A stretch of DNA of 39,199 bases from an uncultured Aurantimicrobium sp. (GTDB lineage Bacteria > Actinomycetota > Actinomycetes > Actinomycetales > Microbacteriaceae), in contig NZ_CAKZII010000189.1 of NCBI RefSeq assembly GCF_936931525.1, positions 1 to 39,199 on the forward strand, given 5' to 3'. The position numbers and the translations under genes were made by a program. Positions 25,265-35,176 of the stretch are shown here, piece after piece; position 1 is the first letter of the stretch; each line of letters starts with the position of its first letter. The notes beneath the pieces were generated by a model that saw nothing but the letters and a program-made list of their open reading frames with translations, had not been told where the DNA came from and made no database searches.

Positions 25265-26830
25265 TTACTCCCACTCAATAGTTCCTGGTGGCTTGCTGGT
25301 GACATCCAGCACGACGCGGTTCACGCCAGCAACCTCATTGGTAATGCGGTTAGAGATCTTGGCAAGCAGGTCGTAGGGCAAACGAGTCCAGTCTGCGGTC
25401 ATGGCGTCCTCTGAGGACACAGGGCGCAAGACGATGGGGTGACCGTAGGTGCGACCATCTCCCATGACGCCCACAGAGCGCACGTCAGCAAGGAGAACAA
25501 CAGGGCACTGCCAGATCTCGTCATCCAAGCCCGCAGCGGTCAGCTCGTGACGCACGATGGCATCTGCTTCGCGAAGCAGGTCCAGACGTTCCTGAGTGAT
25601 CTCACCCACGATACGAATACCGAGACCGGGACCAGGGAAGGGCTGGCGTCCCACGATTTCGTGGGGGAGACCTAGCTCGCGACCAATGGCACGGACCTCA
25701 TCCTTGAATAGTGCCCGCAGGGGCTCGACCAGTTCAAACTGCAGGTCATCAGGAAGACCACCCACGTTGTGGTGGCTCTTGATGTTGGCAGTTCCACTGC
25801 CACCACCAGATTCCACTACGTCAGGGTAGAGGGTTCCTTGAACCAAGAACTTGATGGGTTCACCATCGGCAGCAGCTTCGGCCATGAGGTCACGTTCTGC
25901 CTGCTCGAAGGTGCGAATAAATTCACGGCCAATAATCTTGCGCTTGGTCTCAGGGTCACTGACTCCGGCCAGTGCGTTCAAGAACTGCTCGCGCACGTCC
26001 ACGGTCACCAGGCGAATGCCGGTGGCCTTGACGTAGTCTTCTTCAACCTGGCGGCGTTCGTCCTGACGCAGTAGACCGTGGTCAACAAAGACACAGACCA
26101 GCTGGTCGCCCACAGCCTTGTGAACAATGGCTGCCGCCACAGCGGAGTCAACACCGCCAGAAAGGCCGCAGATGACGCGGCTGGTGCCCACCTGAGCACG
26201 GATAGAAGCGACCTGGGTCTCAATGACGCTTTCGCTGTTCCAGTCCGCAGGAAGCCCAGCACACTTGTGCAGGAAGTTCTCCAGCGTGTTCTGTCCGAAC
26301 TCAGAGTGCTTGACCTCAGGGTGCCACTGAACGCCGTAGAGACGGCGTTCGTCGTTGGCGAAGGCAGCAACCGGGGTTGCTTCCGTCGAGGCAACGACAG
26401 TGAAGCCGGCAGGAGCGGTGGCGACCTGGTCGCCGTGGCTCATCCAGACAGTCTGAGTGGTGGGCTGGCCGCCCACAAGAGCGTGGTCAGCCTTGATGGC
26501 CATGTCGGTGGCACCGTATTCGCGGCCACCGGTCTGAGCAACGGTTCCACCGAGAGCCTGAGCCATCACCTGGAAGCCGTAGCAAATACCAAAGACGGGA
26601 ATGCCGAGTTCCAGGATCGCAGGGTCCAGAGAAGGGGAGCCAGGCTCATAGACGCTGGAAGGACCACCGGAGAGCACAATGCCCACGGGGTTCTTTGCAG
26701 CTACCTCAGCAGCAGAGATGGAGTGAGGAACAATCTCGGAATACACACCAGCTTCGCGAACGCGGCGGGCAATGAGTTGTGCGTACTGGGCGCCGAAGTC
26801 AACGACGAGTACGGGCTGGGGCTGCGTCAC
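25265..26830 (-). CDS. guaA: GMP synthase (glutamine-hydrolysing)
   Basis: GuaA aminates XMP to GMP. The N-terminal class I glutaminase has the nucleophile Cys83 in [12 protein letters not shown] and the HPEV histidine-glutamate motif. The ATP pyrophosphatase domain starts near residue 210 with the P-loop [14 protein letters not shown], and the C-terminal dimerisation domain ends KPPGTIEWE, as is typical. The 521 residues are normal. The GTG start at 26830 overlaps the stop of the DUF3817 gene. It is the last gene of the minus-strand cluster that also holds guaB and guaB3. Confidence 0.97.
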   Translation of the reverse strand: MTQPQPVLVVDFGAQYAQLIARRVREAGVYSEIVPHSISAAEVAAKNPVGIVLSGGPSSVYEPGSPSLDPAILELGIPVFGICYGFQVMAQALGGTVAQTGGREYGATDMAIKADHALVGGQPTTQTVWMSHGDQVATAPAGFTVVASTEATPVAAFANDERRLYGVQWHPEVKHSEFGQNTLENFLHKCAGLPADWNSESVIETQVASIRAQVGTSRVICGLSGGVDSAVAAAIVHKAVGDQLVCVFVDHGLLRQDERRQVEEDYVKATGIRLVTVDVREQFLNALAGVSDPETKRKIIGREFIRTFEQAERDLMAEAAADGEPIKFLVQGTLYPDVVESGGGSGTANIKSHHNVGGLPDDLQFELVEPLRALFKDEVRAIGRELGLPHEIVGRQPFPGPGLGIRIVGEITQERLDLLREADAIVRHELTAAGLDDEIWQCPVVLLADVRSVGVMGDGRTYGHPIVLRPVSSEDAMTADWTRLPYDLLAKISNRITNEVAGVNRVVLDVTSKPPGTIEWE

Positions 26831-27360
26831 GCGGCCTCTCCTTTTGCTGGGGTGGGGGTTGGTGAAGAAGATGAGGCGTCTTGAGTTGCCAGGAATGCCA
26901 CAACCTGCTTGGCATAGAAGTGCTCAACGACAAAGGACAGTCCGGGGATGATTCCACCGAGGGCAATGATGAACAGCTTGGCGGCGTTCCAGCGCATCAT
27001 GGACCAGATGCGGAAGCCGGCGAAGAGGTAGGCAACATAGAGCCAGCCGTGGATAACCAAGATGCCAATAGAGAGGTTGATGGCCTCAACGCTGTCGTTG
27101 GGAACAAGAGCCAAGAAGCCTTGTGGGCCAAAGAGTTCAATCTCATAGCCGGGCTCAAGGAAGATGAAGTCGCCGGTGGCGGGATCAATCATGCCGTTGG
27201 GGGCAACAAAAGTATTGCTGCGGTAGTCGATGCAGTACTTCAAGATCATCTCTGCCACCAGCAGAAGAAGGAAAGTACCGGTGATGTAGGACATCACCTT
27301 GTAGAACTTCAGAGCCTTCGGAATGCGAGGAATATCTGCGGCGCGAGGGGCTAAAGGCAT
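26827..27360 (-). CDS. DUF3817 integral membrane protein
   Basis: A 177-residue membrane protein of the DUF3817 family with four or so helices: [20 protein letters not shown] near residue 19, [27 protein letters not shown] at about 93-119, and [27 protein letters not shown] at about 126-152. Between the first two lies a hydrophilic loop of about 50 residues. The function is unknown; family members are often found near guaA in actinobacteria. A -10-like TAAACT ends 6 bases before the ATG and overlaps the SURF1 stop, so this gene and guaA may have their own leaderless promoter. Its tail is Ser/Pro rich. Confidence 0.85.
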   Translation of the reverse strand: MPLAPRAADIPRIPKALKFYKVMSYITGTFLLLLVAEMILKYCIDYRSNTFVAPNGMIDPATGDFIFLEPGYEIELFGPQGFLALVPNDSVEAINLSIGILVIHGWLYVAYLFAGFRIWSMMRWNAAKLFIIALGGIIPGLSFVVEHFYAKQVVAFLATQDASSSSPTPTPAKGEAA

Positions 27361-27366
27361 GGCTCT

Positions 27367-27372
27367 AGTTTA
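27367..27372 (-). promoter_or_regulatory. Putative -10 box of the DUF3817-guaA unit
   Basis: On the minus strand TAAACT includes the SURF1 stop codon and ends 6 bases before the ATG at 27360, the same -10-to-start distance seen at several other genes here. Confidence 0.45.
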
Positions 27373-28128
27373 GTTCGCCTCAAGCTGTGCTTTTTCTTCG
27401 AGTTCTCGCTCGTAGGCGTCCTTGACCAGACGCCACCAGATGAAGAACGCGAAGCCAGCGAAGACAACCCACTCAACGGCATAGAAGATATTGAGCCAGT
27501 TCACGGAGCCCTCATTCATGGGCGGAATGGACTCAATCACGTCCAACCCAGCAGGGGCAACATCGGCCACGAGGTAACCCTCATAGACCGGACCAGCAAA
27601 GTCTGGCCACAGGTTCACAAGGGATGCCACAGACAGCGTGCTCTCCACAAAGGGACCTTGTTCCCCTTCGGGAACCACAGGTGCCTCGGTGGGCATAAAG
27701 CGACCAGTCACCACAGCAGGCTCGGTCACGGGAGAGGCATTGAGCTCATCCATCACAGAAAGCACTTCAGTTTCCTGAGCAGCCCAGCCGAGCGCAATCG
27801 GCAGTGAGCCTTCTTCGGTGATGAAGCGTCCCACGAGCCAGTACCCAGCTTCTCCGTAGTTGAGACGACCGGTCAGCACGGTATAGGAATCGGGGGAGAG
27901 ATAACCCGTGACTTCGGTCATGTGACCGGAAGCAATCTCTGAGGGAGCAATGCCGGGAACCTGTAACTCCACCAAAGGAATGATCGTCTCGGATTCAGCA
28001 TCAATGGGCTGCGAGGCAATGATGGCGCGTTCGAGCTGCCATTGACCCAGCCACGCAAACGCAGCTGCAGCTCCCATCACCAGGAGCAGAAAGGCAATCC
28101 ACCGAACTTTAAGAGCAGTGCGCAGCAT
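27370..28128 (-). CDS. SURF1-family cytochrome oxidase assembly protein
   Basis: SURF1 proteins help assemble the haem a centre of cytochrome c oxidase. The 252-residue protein has the family plan: an N-terminal membrane helix (VRWIAFLLLVMGAAAAFAWL) followed at once by GQWQLERA, a long outside domain with the conserved VTGRL/YWLVGRF region, and a second membrane helix near the C-terminus (WLNIFYAVEWVVFAGFAFFIWW). It begins at the base where glpD ends, so the two are translationally linked. The tie to respiration agrees with glpD feeding electrons to the same chain. Confidence 0.88.
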   Translation of the reverse strand: MLRTALKVRWIAFLLLVMGAAAAFAWLGQWQLERAIIASQPIDAESETIIPLVELQVPGIAPSEIASGHMTEVTGYLSPDSYTVLTGRLNYGEAGYWLVGRFITEEGSLPIALGWAAQETEVLSVMDELNASPVTEPAVVTGRFMPTEAPVVPEGEQGPFVESTLSVASLVNLWPDFAGPVYEGYLVADVAPAGLDVIESIPPMNEGSVNWLNIFYAVEWVVFAGFAFFIWWRLVKDAYERELEEKAQLEAN

Positions 28129-29870
28129 TAGACCGGCATCTCCGTTATCGAGGGGACGGACATGCGAATAGCGTTAGCTGCTTCATCAGAGGTTTGCTGC
28201 TCGGCAGCAAACTCCGCTTCGATGCCCAGTCGGAAGTTCTTGACCTGAGCCTTTTCGGTGGCAGCATTCCATCCCAACAACTTGGCCATGATCTTTCCCA
28301 CGACAGGTGCTGCTTCGAGGCCCCGGTCACGCGTTTCAATAGTGAAACGCGTGCGACGGGACAGCACGTCTTCGATGTGCAGAGCACCTTCGTGGGTCAC
28401 CGCATAGGTGACTTCAGCCAGGAGGTAGTCAGGGTTGCCAGGCAGAGATTCTGCTTGCTTGGGATCTGCCGCAATGATGGCGAGCAGGTCATCTGCCATT
28501 GAGCCGTAGCGGTTGAGCAAGTGCTCCACGACGGACTTGGGCAAACCTGCACGCGCAGCAGTGCGGGTGCGACGGTTCCATGAAGCTTTGTATCCGGCAG
28601 CACCCAGCAGGGGCACCGACGCGGTCACGCTGGCAGGGATAGAACCTTCACCAGCCAAAGCGTTCAGCTCGGAGACGGCAGCATCCACCGCGTCGTTGGC
28701 CATCACGCGATAGGTAGTCCACTTACCGCCAGCAATGAGCACCAGGCCAGGCTTGGGCTTGACCACAACGTGTTCACGGCTGAGCTTGGTAGTGGACTCA
28801 GAGTTTCCGGCCAGCAATGGACGCAGGCCCACATACACACCCTCGATGTCATCGTGGGTGATGGGGTCATCGAGTACGGCGTTGACGTGGTCGAGCACAT
28901 ACTGAATATCCGTGGCGGTCGCCGAAGGATGCGCCTTGTCAAAGGTCCAGTCGGTGTCCGTGGTGCCAATGATCCAGTGACGTCCCCAGGGAATTACAAA
29001 GAGAACGGACTTCTCAGTGCGGAGCAGCAGACCCATGACCGACTTGAAGCGATCACGCGGAACCACAATGTGGATTCCCTTCGATGCCCGCACGCGCAGC
29101 GTGCCGCCATCGTGGACAAGCTCCTGGGTGGTTCCGGTCCACACACCCGTGGAGTTAATGACCTGCTTGGCGCGGATGGGGAATTCGCGTCCGGTTTCTA
29201 GGTCCTTGACCGTAACGCCAATGACCTGGCCCTTCTTCTGCAAGAAGCCGACCACTTCGGTGCGGTTCGCTGCGAGGGCGCCGTTGGCGACCGCCGTGCG
29301 AACCAGGTTGACCACGTAACGGGCGTCATCGACGCGGCCGTCGTAGTAGCTCATGCCACCGATGATGCCGGAGGAGCGCAGGCTGGGTGCTGCCAAGCCA
29401 ATCTGGCGCTTGCTCAGGTGACGGTGGTGTCCCACGCCCGGGCGTCGGCCACCGGCATAAGAAAAGATGTCATAGAGCAGCATGCCTGCACCCACATAGG
29501 CACGTTCCCAAATGGGGTGCTCCACGGGGTAGAGAAAACGAATGGGCTTGACCAGGTGGGGAGCCAACTGCTGCAAAAGCAGACCCCGCTCGGTGAGCGC
29601 TTCCTGAACGAGATGGAAGTCCAGCTGCTCGAGGTAACGAATACCGCCGTGTACGAGCTTGGAGGAACGGCTCGAGGTTCCCGCTGCCCAGTCTTGTGCT
29701 TCAACCACACCGACGTTTAATCCACGAGTAGCTGCATCCAAAGCACACCCAGCACCAACAATGCCGCCACCAATAATGAGGATGTCGAGCTCTTCGGCCT
29801 CCATGGCGGCCAGCGCTTCAGCACGCGAGTGTGCATTGAGCGCGCCCTGTGTGGAAGCGGTGTCAGTCAT
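28128..29870 (-). CDS. glpD: FAD-dependent glycerol-3-phosphate dehydrogenase
   Basis: GlpD is a membrane-associated flavoenzyme oxidising glycerol-3-phosphate to dihydroxyacetone phosphate and passing electrons to quinone. The FAD-binding motif GGGIVGAG is at residues 34-41. Further marks are SSRSSKLVHGGIRYLEQLDF, VINSTGVWTG, and WIIGTTDTDW. A C-terminal helical domain from about residue 420 contains the usual HLLNRYG and LSRRTR segments. At 580 residues the length is normal. It lies 2 bases after guaB3 and abuts the SURF1 gene, so it is probably co-transcribed with both. Confidence 0.95.
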   Translation of the reverse strand: MTDTASTQGALNAHSRAEALAAMEAEELDILIIGGGIVGAGCALDAATRGLNVGVVEAQDWAAGTSSRSSKLVHGGIRYLEQLDFHLVQEALTERGLLLQQLAPHLVKPIRFLYPVEHPIWERAYVGAGMLLYDIFSYAGGRRPGVGHHRHLSKRQIGLAAPSLRSSGIIGGMSYYDGRVDDARYVVNLVRTAVANGALAANRTEVVGFLQKKGQVIGVTVKDLETGREFPIRAKQVINSTGVWTGTTQELVHDGGTLRVRASKGIHIVVPRDRFKSVMGLLLRTEKSVLFVIPWGRHWIIGTTDTDWTFDKAHPSATATDIQYVLDHVNAVLDDPITHDDIEGVYVGLRPLLAGNSESTTKLSREHVVVKPKPGLVLIAGGKWTTYRVMANDAVDAAVSELNALAGEGSIPASVTASVPLLGAAGYKASWNRRTRTAARAGLPKSVVEHLLNRYGSMADDLLAIIAADPKQAESLPGNPDYLLAEVTYAVTHEGALHIEDVLSRRTRFTIETRDRGLEAAPVVGKIMAKLLGWNAATEKAQVKNFRLGIEAEFAAEQQTSDEAANAIRMSVPSITEMPV

Positions 29871-29872
29871 TG

Positions 29873-31036
29873 TTAGAGAGTGGGGTCGACTACTGGTGCG
29901 GTGGCAGCGGCGCTGGAACCTGCGCTGTAGGGAGCAACAACAACCTCCACGCGCTGGAACTCTTTGAGATCGGAGTAACCAGTGGTGGCCATCGAGCGGC
30001 GCAGAGCACCGACAAGGTTCGAGGTGCCGTCTGCAACATCTGCAGGGCCGAAGAGAAGTTGTTCAAGAGGAGCAACCTGGCCTACGTGCACGCGGTTACC
30101 GCGAGGAAGCTCACCGTGGTGTGCTTCGTGGCCCCAGTGCCAACCGCCACCAGGAGCGTCAGTCGCACGAGCAAGCGCAGAACCCAGCATGACGGCGTCA
30201 GCACCGCACGCGATTGCCTTCACCACGTCGCCAGAGGTGCCGAGGCCACCATCTGCGATGACGTGAACGTAACGTCCACCGGACTCGTCCATGTAGTCGC
30301 GCCGAGCACCTGCGATGTCCGCAATGGCGGTAGCCATCGGAGCGTGAATACCCAAAGAAGCACGGGTGGTCGAAGCAGCACCGCCACCGAAGCCGACCAG
30401 AACACCAGCAGCACCGGTGCGCATCAAGTGCAGGGCTGCGGTGTAGGTGGCTGCGCCACCAACAATGACAGGAACGTCGAGTTCATAAATGAACTTCTTG
30501 AGGTTCAGAGCTTCGGTCTCCTTAGAGACGTGCTCTGCAGAAACGGTGGTGCCGCGGATTACGAACAGGTCCACGCCAGCACTCACCACGGTCTGGTAGA
30601 ACTCCTGGGTGCGCTGAGGAGACAGCGCAGCGGCCACGGTCACGCCAGAGGCGCGAACCTCGGCCAGACGCGCTGTGATGAGTTCCGCCTTGATGGGCTC
30701 GGCATAGAGCTCCTGCATGCGCTTGGTTGCAGTAGCAGCAGGGAGAGAACGAATCTCTGCCAGAACAGGAAGGGGGTTCTCGTAGCGAGTCCACAGACCC
30801 TCGAGGTTCAGAACACCCACACCACCGAGCTTGCCCATGGCAATAGCGGTCTCGGGGGAGACCACGGAGTCCATGGGGGCAGCCAGGATAGGAATCTCGA
30901 ACTGGTAGGCATCAATACCCCAGCTGACAGACACATCCTGAGGGTCACGGGTGCGACGGCTAGGGACAACAGCGATGTCATCGAAGGCAAAGGCGCGGCG
31001 AGCACGCTTTGAGCGCCCGATCTCAATTTCAGTCAC
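29873..31036 (-). CDS. guaB3: GuaB3-family IMP dehydrogenase-related protein
   Basis: A 387-residue TIM-barrel protein of the GuaB3 group, which lacks the CBS domains of true IMP dehydrogenase. It opens with GRSKRARRAFAFDDIAVVPS, and residues 49-75 hold the PILAAPMDSVV and GGVGVLNLEG motifs. At the catalytic loop the sequence is GFGGGAASTTRASLGI, so the residue aligned with the IMP dehydrogenase cysteine is Ser222. The usual IMP dehydrogenase chemistry is therefore doubtful. GuaB3 members are common beside guaB in actinobacteria, with roles still debated. It lies 27 bases after guaB. Confidence 0.9.
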   Translation of the reverse strand: MTEIEIGRSKRARRAFAFDDIAVVPSRRTRDPQDVSVSWGIDAYQFEIPILAAPMDSVVSPETAIAMGKLGGVGVLNLEGLWTRYENPLPVLAEIRSLPAATATKRMQELYAEPIKAELITARLAEVRASGVTVAAALSPQRTQEFYQTVVSAGVDLFVIRGTTVSAEHVSKETEALNLKKFIYELDVPVIVGGAATYTAALHLMRTGAAGVLVGFGGGAASTTRASLGIHAPMATAIADIAGARRDYMDESGGRYVHVIADGGLGTSGDVVKAIACGADAVMLGSALARATDAPGGGWHWGHEAHHGELPRGNRVHVGQVAPLEQLLFGPADVADGTSNLVGALRRSMATTGYSDLKEFQRVEVVVAPYSAGSSAAATAPVVDPTL

Positions 31037-31063
31037 TGTGGTTCCCCAGACGTTCTTTCTGTA

Positions 31064-32572
<1,509 letters not shown>

Positions 32573-32606
32573 TCAGTTCTTAATCTATTTGTCCGAAATT
32601 CCGGGC

Positions 32607-32672
32607 AATAACCCGCGCCATTACGGCAAAGCCTCTGTAATCAAGCTTAACGGGTTGGCGCGGGCAGTTATT
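32607..32672 (-). promoter_or_regulatory. Structured leader upstream of guaB
   Basis: CCCGCGCC (32612-32619) pairs with GGCGCGGG (32657-32664), extended by AATAA (32607-32611) with TTATT (32668-32672) across a 3-base bulge. Inside, ATTAC (32620-32624) pairs with GTAAT (32637-32641) and encloses a GGC-AAA-GCC hairpin. On the minus strand this sits about 40 bases before the guaB ATG. It leaves the ribosome binding site free. I match it to no known riboswitch. Confidence 0.5.
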
Positions 32673-32787
32673 CCCCTACTAAAGTCTTATGCGGTCGTCA
32701 ATATCGCGCATGTTTAACAAGTGCGACATAATCGACAGGTATCGTCTGTCAAAGTCGACATGCGATGAAACAAATGGAGGGCAACGC

Positions 32788-32832
32788 GTGACCAACAGTT
32801 CGGTTGTTCTCCCTATGGAGGTGCAGTGGTAA
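32788..32832 (+). CDS. 14-residue leader peptide upstream of livH
   Basis: A GTG at 32788 follows GGAGGG (32777-32782) by 5 bases, one of the best ribosome binding sites in the window, and encodes MTNSSVVLPMEVQW before a TAA. The stop overlaps the livH start (GTGGTAA). The peptide contains Val-Val-Leu and another Val, which suggests a leader that senses branched-chain amino acids or a translational coupling device. It could also be fortuitous. Confidence 0.45.
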   Translation: MTNSSVVLPMEVQW

Positions 32833-34178
32833 ACACAGCTTTAGCGCGCCGTTCCAGCCCCATGAGCCTGCGAGTCATCTTTGGTGTACTCCTAGGTCTG
32901 TTGGTTCTCTCATTCACGCTGGGTACGGGTGCTCCCGCTGCTCACGCTGCAACCAGTGACGTCTGCGTCGCTGACGCAGAAACTGGATGTTTCACGGGAA
33001 CTATCAAGGGTGTTGGTGCTGGCGTCAAACTAACTATTGACGGGAACGGCCTGAACGTTCCTGCCGAGACCGACAAAGACGGTAAGTGGAACGCAGCGGT
33101 TACAGTCGCTGGTCTCTACACAATTACCCTCGACGAAAAGACCCTTCCTGAAGGTGTCACCCTCAAGGGCGACGCTGTCCAGGAGCGCGACATCACCCTC
33201 GGCTTTGTGAAGGCAACAATCTTCTCAGTCGACGGTGCAACCGGTGACGGAGCCGACAACGGCCCATCACAGGCTGAGATCGCTGCTGAAGGATTCAACT
33301 GGGATCGACTTGCACAGCAAATCGTCTCTGGTCTTCGACTCGGTCTCCTCCTCGCACTGGCCTCTATTGGTCTCTCCCTGATCTACGGAACCACGGGTCT
33401 TTCCAGCTTCTCTCACGCAGAGCAGGTGACCCTTGGTGGTCTTCTGGGATACACCTTCGCGAACGTACTCGGCTTGAACATCTTCCTCACCATCGTCATC
33501 GTGGTCATCCTGACCGGTGCTACCGGTTACATCCAAGATGCGGTCATTTGGAAGCCACTGCGTAAGAAGGGTCTGTCCCTGACACAGATGATCATTGTGA
33601 CCATCGGTCTGGCACTGGCCCTGCAGTACACCTTCCAGATGTTCTATGGAGCATCCACGGTTCGTATCCTCATGAAGAACCCTGAGACCTTCACCATCGG
33701 ACCCGTCACCTTGACCTTCGAGTCACTGTGGGCAATGGGCCTCTCGGTTATCGTTCTCATCTTGGTTGGTCTCTTCCTCCTCAAGACCCGCACGGGACGC
33801 GCAACCCGCGCCGTATCGGACAACCCCTCGCTTGCGGCGGCTTCCGGTATCGACGTAGACCGCATCATCCGTCTGGTCTGGGTCATCGCCACTGCACTCG
33901 CTGGTCTTTCCGGTGTCATGCTCGGCCTGGTCCTCAACGGCATCAACTGGCAGACAGGTATGCAGCTGCTGCTGCTCATGTTTGCCGCAGTTACCCTCGG
34001 TGGTCTCGGTACCGCCTTCGGTGCGCTGATTGGTTCGCTCATCATCGGTATGACCGTAGAGCTCGCCAACTTCGTCGTGCCTGGTGACTTCAAGTACGCA
34101 ACAGCCCTTCTGCTGCTGATTGTTATCCTGCTGGTTCGTCCGCAGGGTATCTTCGGTCGCAAAGAGCGGATCGGTTAA
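32826..34178 (+). CDS. livH: Branched-chain amino acid ABC transporter permease LivH with exported N-terminal domain
   Basis: A 450-residue protein whose last 290 residues are a LivH-type permease of eight or so membrane helices (SIGLSLIYGTTGLSSFSHAEQ, then YIQDAVIWKPLRKKG and DNPSLAAASGIDVDRII, the coupling-helix region). In front lies a signal-like segment (residues 10-40, ending APAAHAA) and an Ig-like or carboxypeptidase-regulatory-like domain of about 100 residues that contains two cysteines (VCVADAETGCF). Standard LivH is about 300 residues, so the N-terminal part is an addition facing the outside. The GTG at 32826 follows GGAGGT closely and overlaps the leader peptide stop. It is the first of four liv genes. 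Confidence 0.9.
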   Translation: MVNTALARRSSPMSLRVIFGVLLGLLVLSFTLGTGAPAAHAATSDVCVADAETGCFTGTIKGVGAGVKLTIDGNGLNVPAETDKDGKWNAAVTVAGLYTITLDEKTLPEGVTLKGDAVQERDITLGFVKATIFSVDGATGDGADNGPSQAEIAAEGFNWDRLAQQIVSGLRLGLLLALASIGLSLIYGTTGLSSFSHAEQVTLGGLLGYTFANVLGLNIFLTIVIVVILTGATGYIQDAVIWKPLRKKGLSLTQMIIVTIGLALALQYTFQMFYGASTVRILMKNPETFTIGPVTLTFESLWAMGLSVIVLILVGLFLLKTRTGRATRAVSDNPSLAAASGIDVDRIIRLVWVIATALAGLSGVMLGLVLNGINWQTGMQLLLLMFAAVTLGGLGTAFGALIGSLIIGMTVELANFVVPGDFKYATALLLLIVILLVRPQGIFGRKERIG

Positions 34179-34189
34179 GGAGGACAGTC

Positions 34190-35176
34190 ATGGATATGTG
34201 GATTAAAGTTCTCTATGACATGTCGGCGAACATGATTCTGCCGACTACCGCTGCCTTTGCTATCGCAGCAATTGGTCTGAACGTTCACTTCGGTTTCACC
34301 GGTCTGTTGAACATGGGTCAAGCGGGCTTCATGCTCATTGGTGCGTACGGATTCTCCGTAGCCACCATTGCTGGTCTTCCCTTCTGGGCAGCCACACTGG
34401 TCACCATTGCAGCCGGTACCATCTTCGCTTTGCTTCTGGGTATTCCAACCCTGAAACTGCGAGGTGACTATCTGGCCATCGTGACGATTGCCGCGGCGGA
34501 AATCGTCCGCATGATCGGTCGTGCTTCGGTATTGAACTCCGTCACCGGTGGTTCAAACGGTCTCCCCGGTGAGACCTACCGCAACACCTTCAGTGCCCTG
34601 TCTCCCTTCCCTGATGGAAAGACAGCAATCCTGTGGTTCGACTTCGACAACACCGGCGTTAACGGATGGTTCATCCGTATCGTCGCGTGGAGCCTTGTTG
34701 TGATCTTCGCTGTTCTCGTATGGCTTCTGATGCGCTCCCCTTGGGGCCGCGTTATCAAGGGCATCCGTGAAGACGAAGATGCTGTTCGCAGCCTCGGCAA
34801 GAACGTCTTCGCCTTCAAGATGCAGGCCCTCATCATCGGTGGTGTCCTCGGTGCTATCGGCGGTATGTTCTACGTCCTGCCCACCTCGGTCCAGCCAGAT
34901 GCTCTCGGTCGTAACATGACCTTCCTCATCTGGACCGCGATGCTCTTGGGTGGTGCTGCCACCATCTGGGGCCCCGTCCTCGGATCGGCACTGTTCTTCG
35001 CTCTGCGTATCTTCATTCAGGGCACCGTGGATATCCTCATCCCCGATGCCATCTTGAACACTCAGCAGACCGAGCAGTTCTCATGGATCATGGTTGGTGT
35101 CGCACTGATGCTGCTGGTGATCTTCAGGCCTCAAGGAATCTTGGGCGACAAGAAGGAGCTGAACTTCAATGTCTAA
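34190..35176 (+). CDS. livM: Branched-chain amino acid ABC transporter permease LivM
   Basis: The second permease subunit of the liv transporter, 328 residues with about nine membrane helices. Conserved parts are IAAIGLNVHFGFTGLLNMGQAGFMLIGAY near the N-terminus, GIPTLKLRGDYLAIVTIAAAEIVR, and the coupling helix GRVIKGIREDEDAVRSLGKNVFAFKM. The C-terminus MLLVIFRPQGILGDKKEL is typical. AAGGAGG lies 6 bases before the ATG, and its last bases overlap livG by 8. It pairs with LivH in the membrane. Confidence 0.95.
   Translation: MDMWIKVLYDMSANMILPTTAAFAIAAIGLNVHFGFTGLLNMGQAGFMLIGAYGFSVATIAGLPFWAATLVTIAAGTIFALLLGIPTLKLRGDYLAIVTIAAAEIVRMIGRASVLNSVTGGSNGLPGETYRNTFSALSPFPDGKTAILWFDFDNTGVNGWFIRIVAWSLVVIFAVLVWLLMRSPWGRVIKGIREDEDAVRSLGKNVFAFKMQALIIGGVLGAIGGMFYVLPTSVQPDALGRNMTFLIWTAMLLGGAATIWGPVLGSALFFALRIFIQGTVDILIPDAILNTQQTEQFSWIMVGVALMLLVIFRPQGILGDKKELNFNV

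Noticed and set aside
29849-31012. A 387-codon open frame on the plus strand opposite guaB3
   Set aside because: Its product shows no recognisable domain and mirrors the codon pattern of guaB3, so it is a shadow of that gene.
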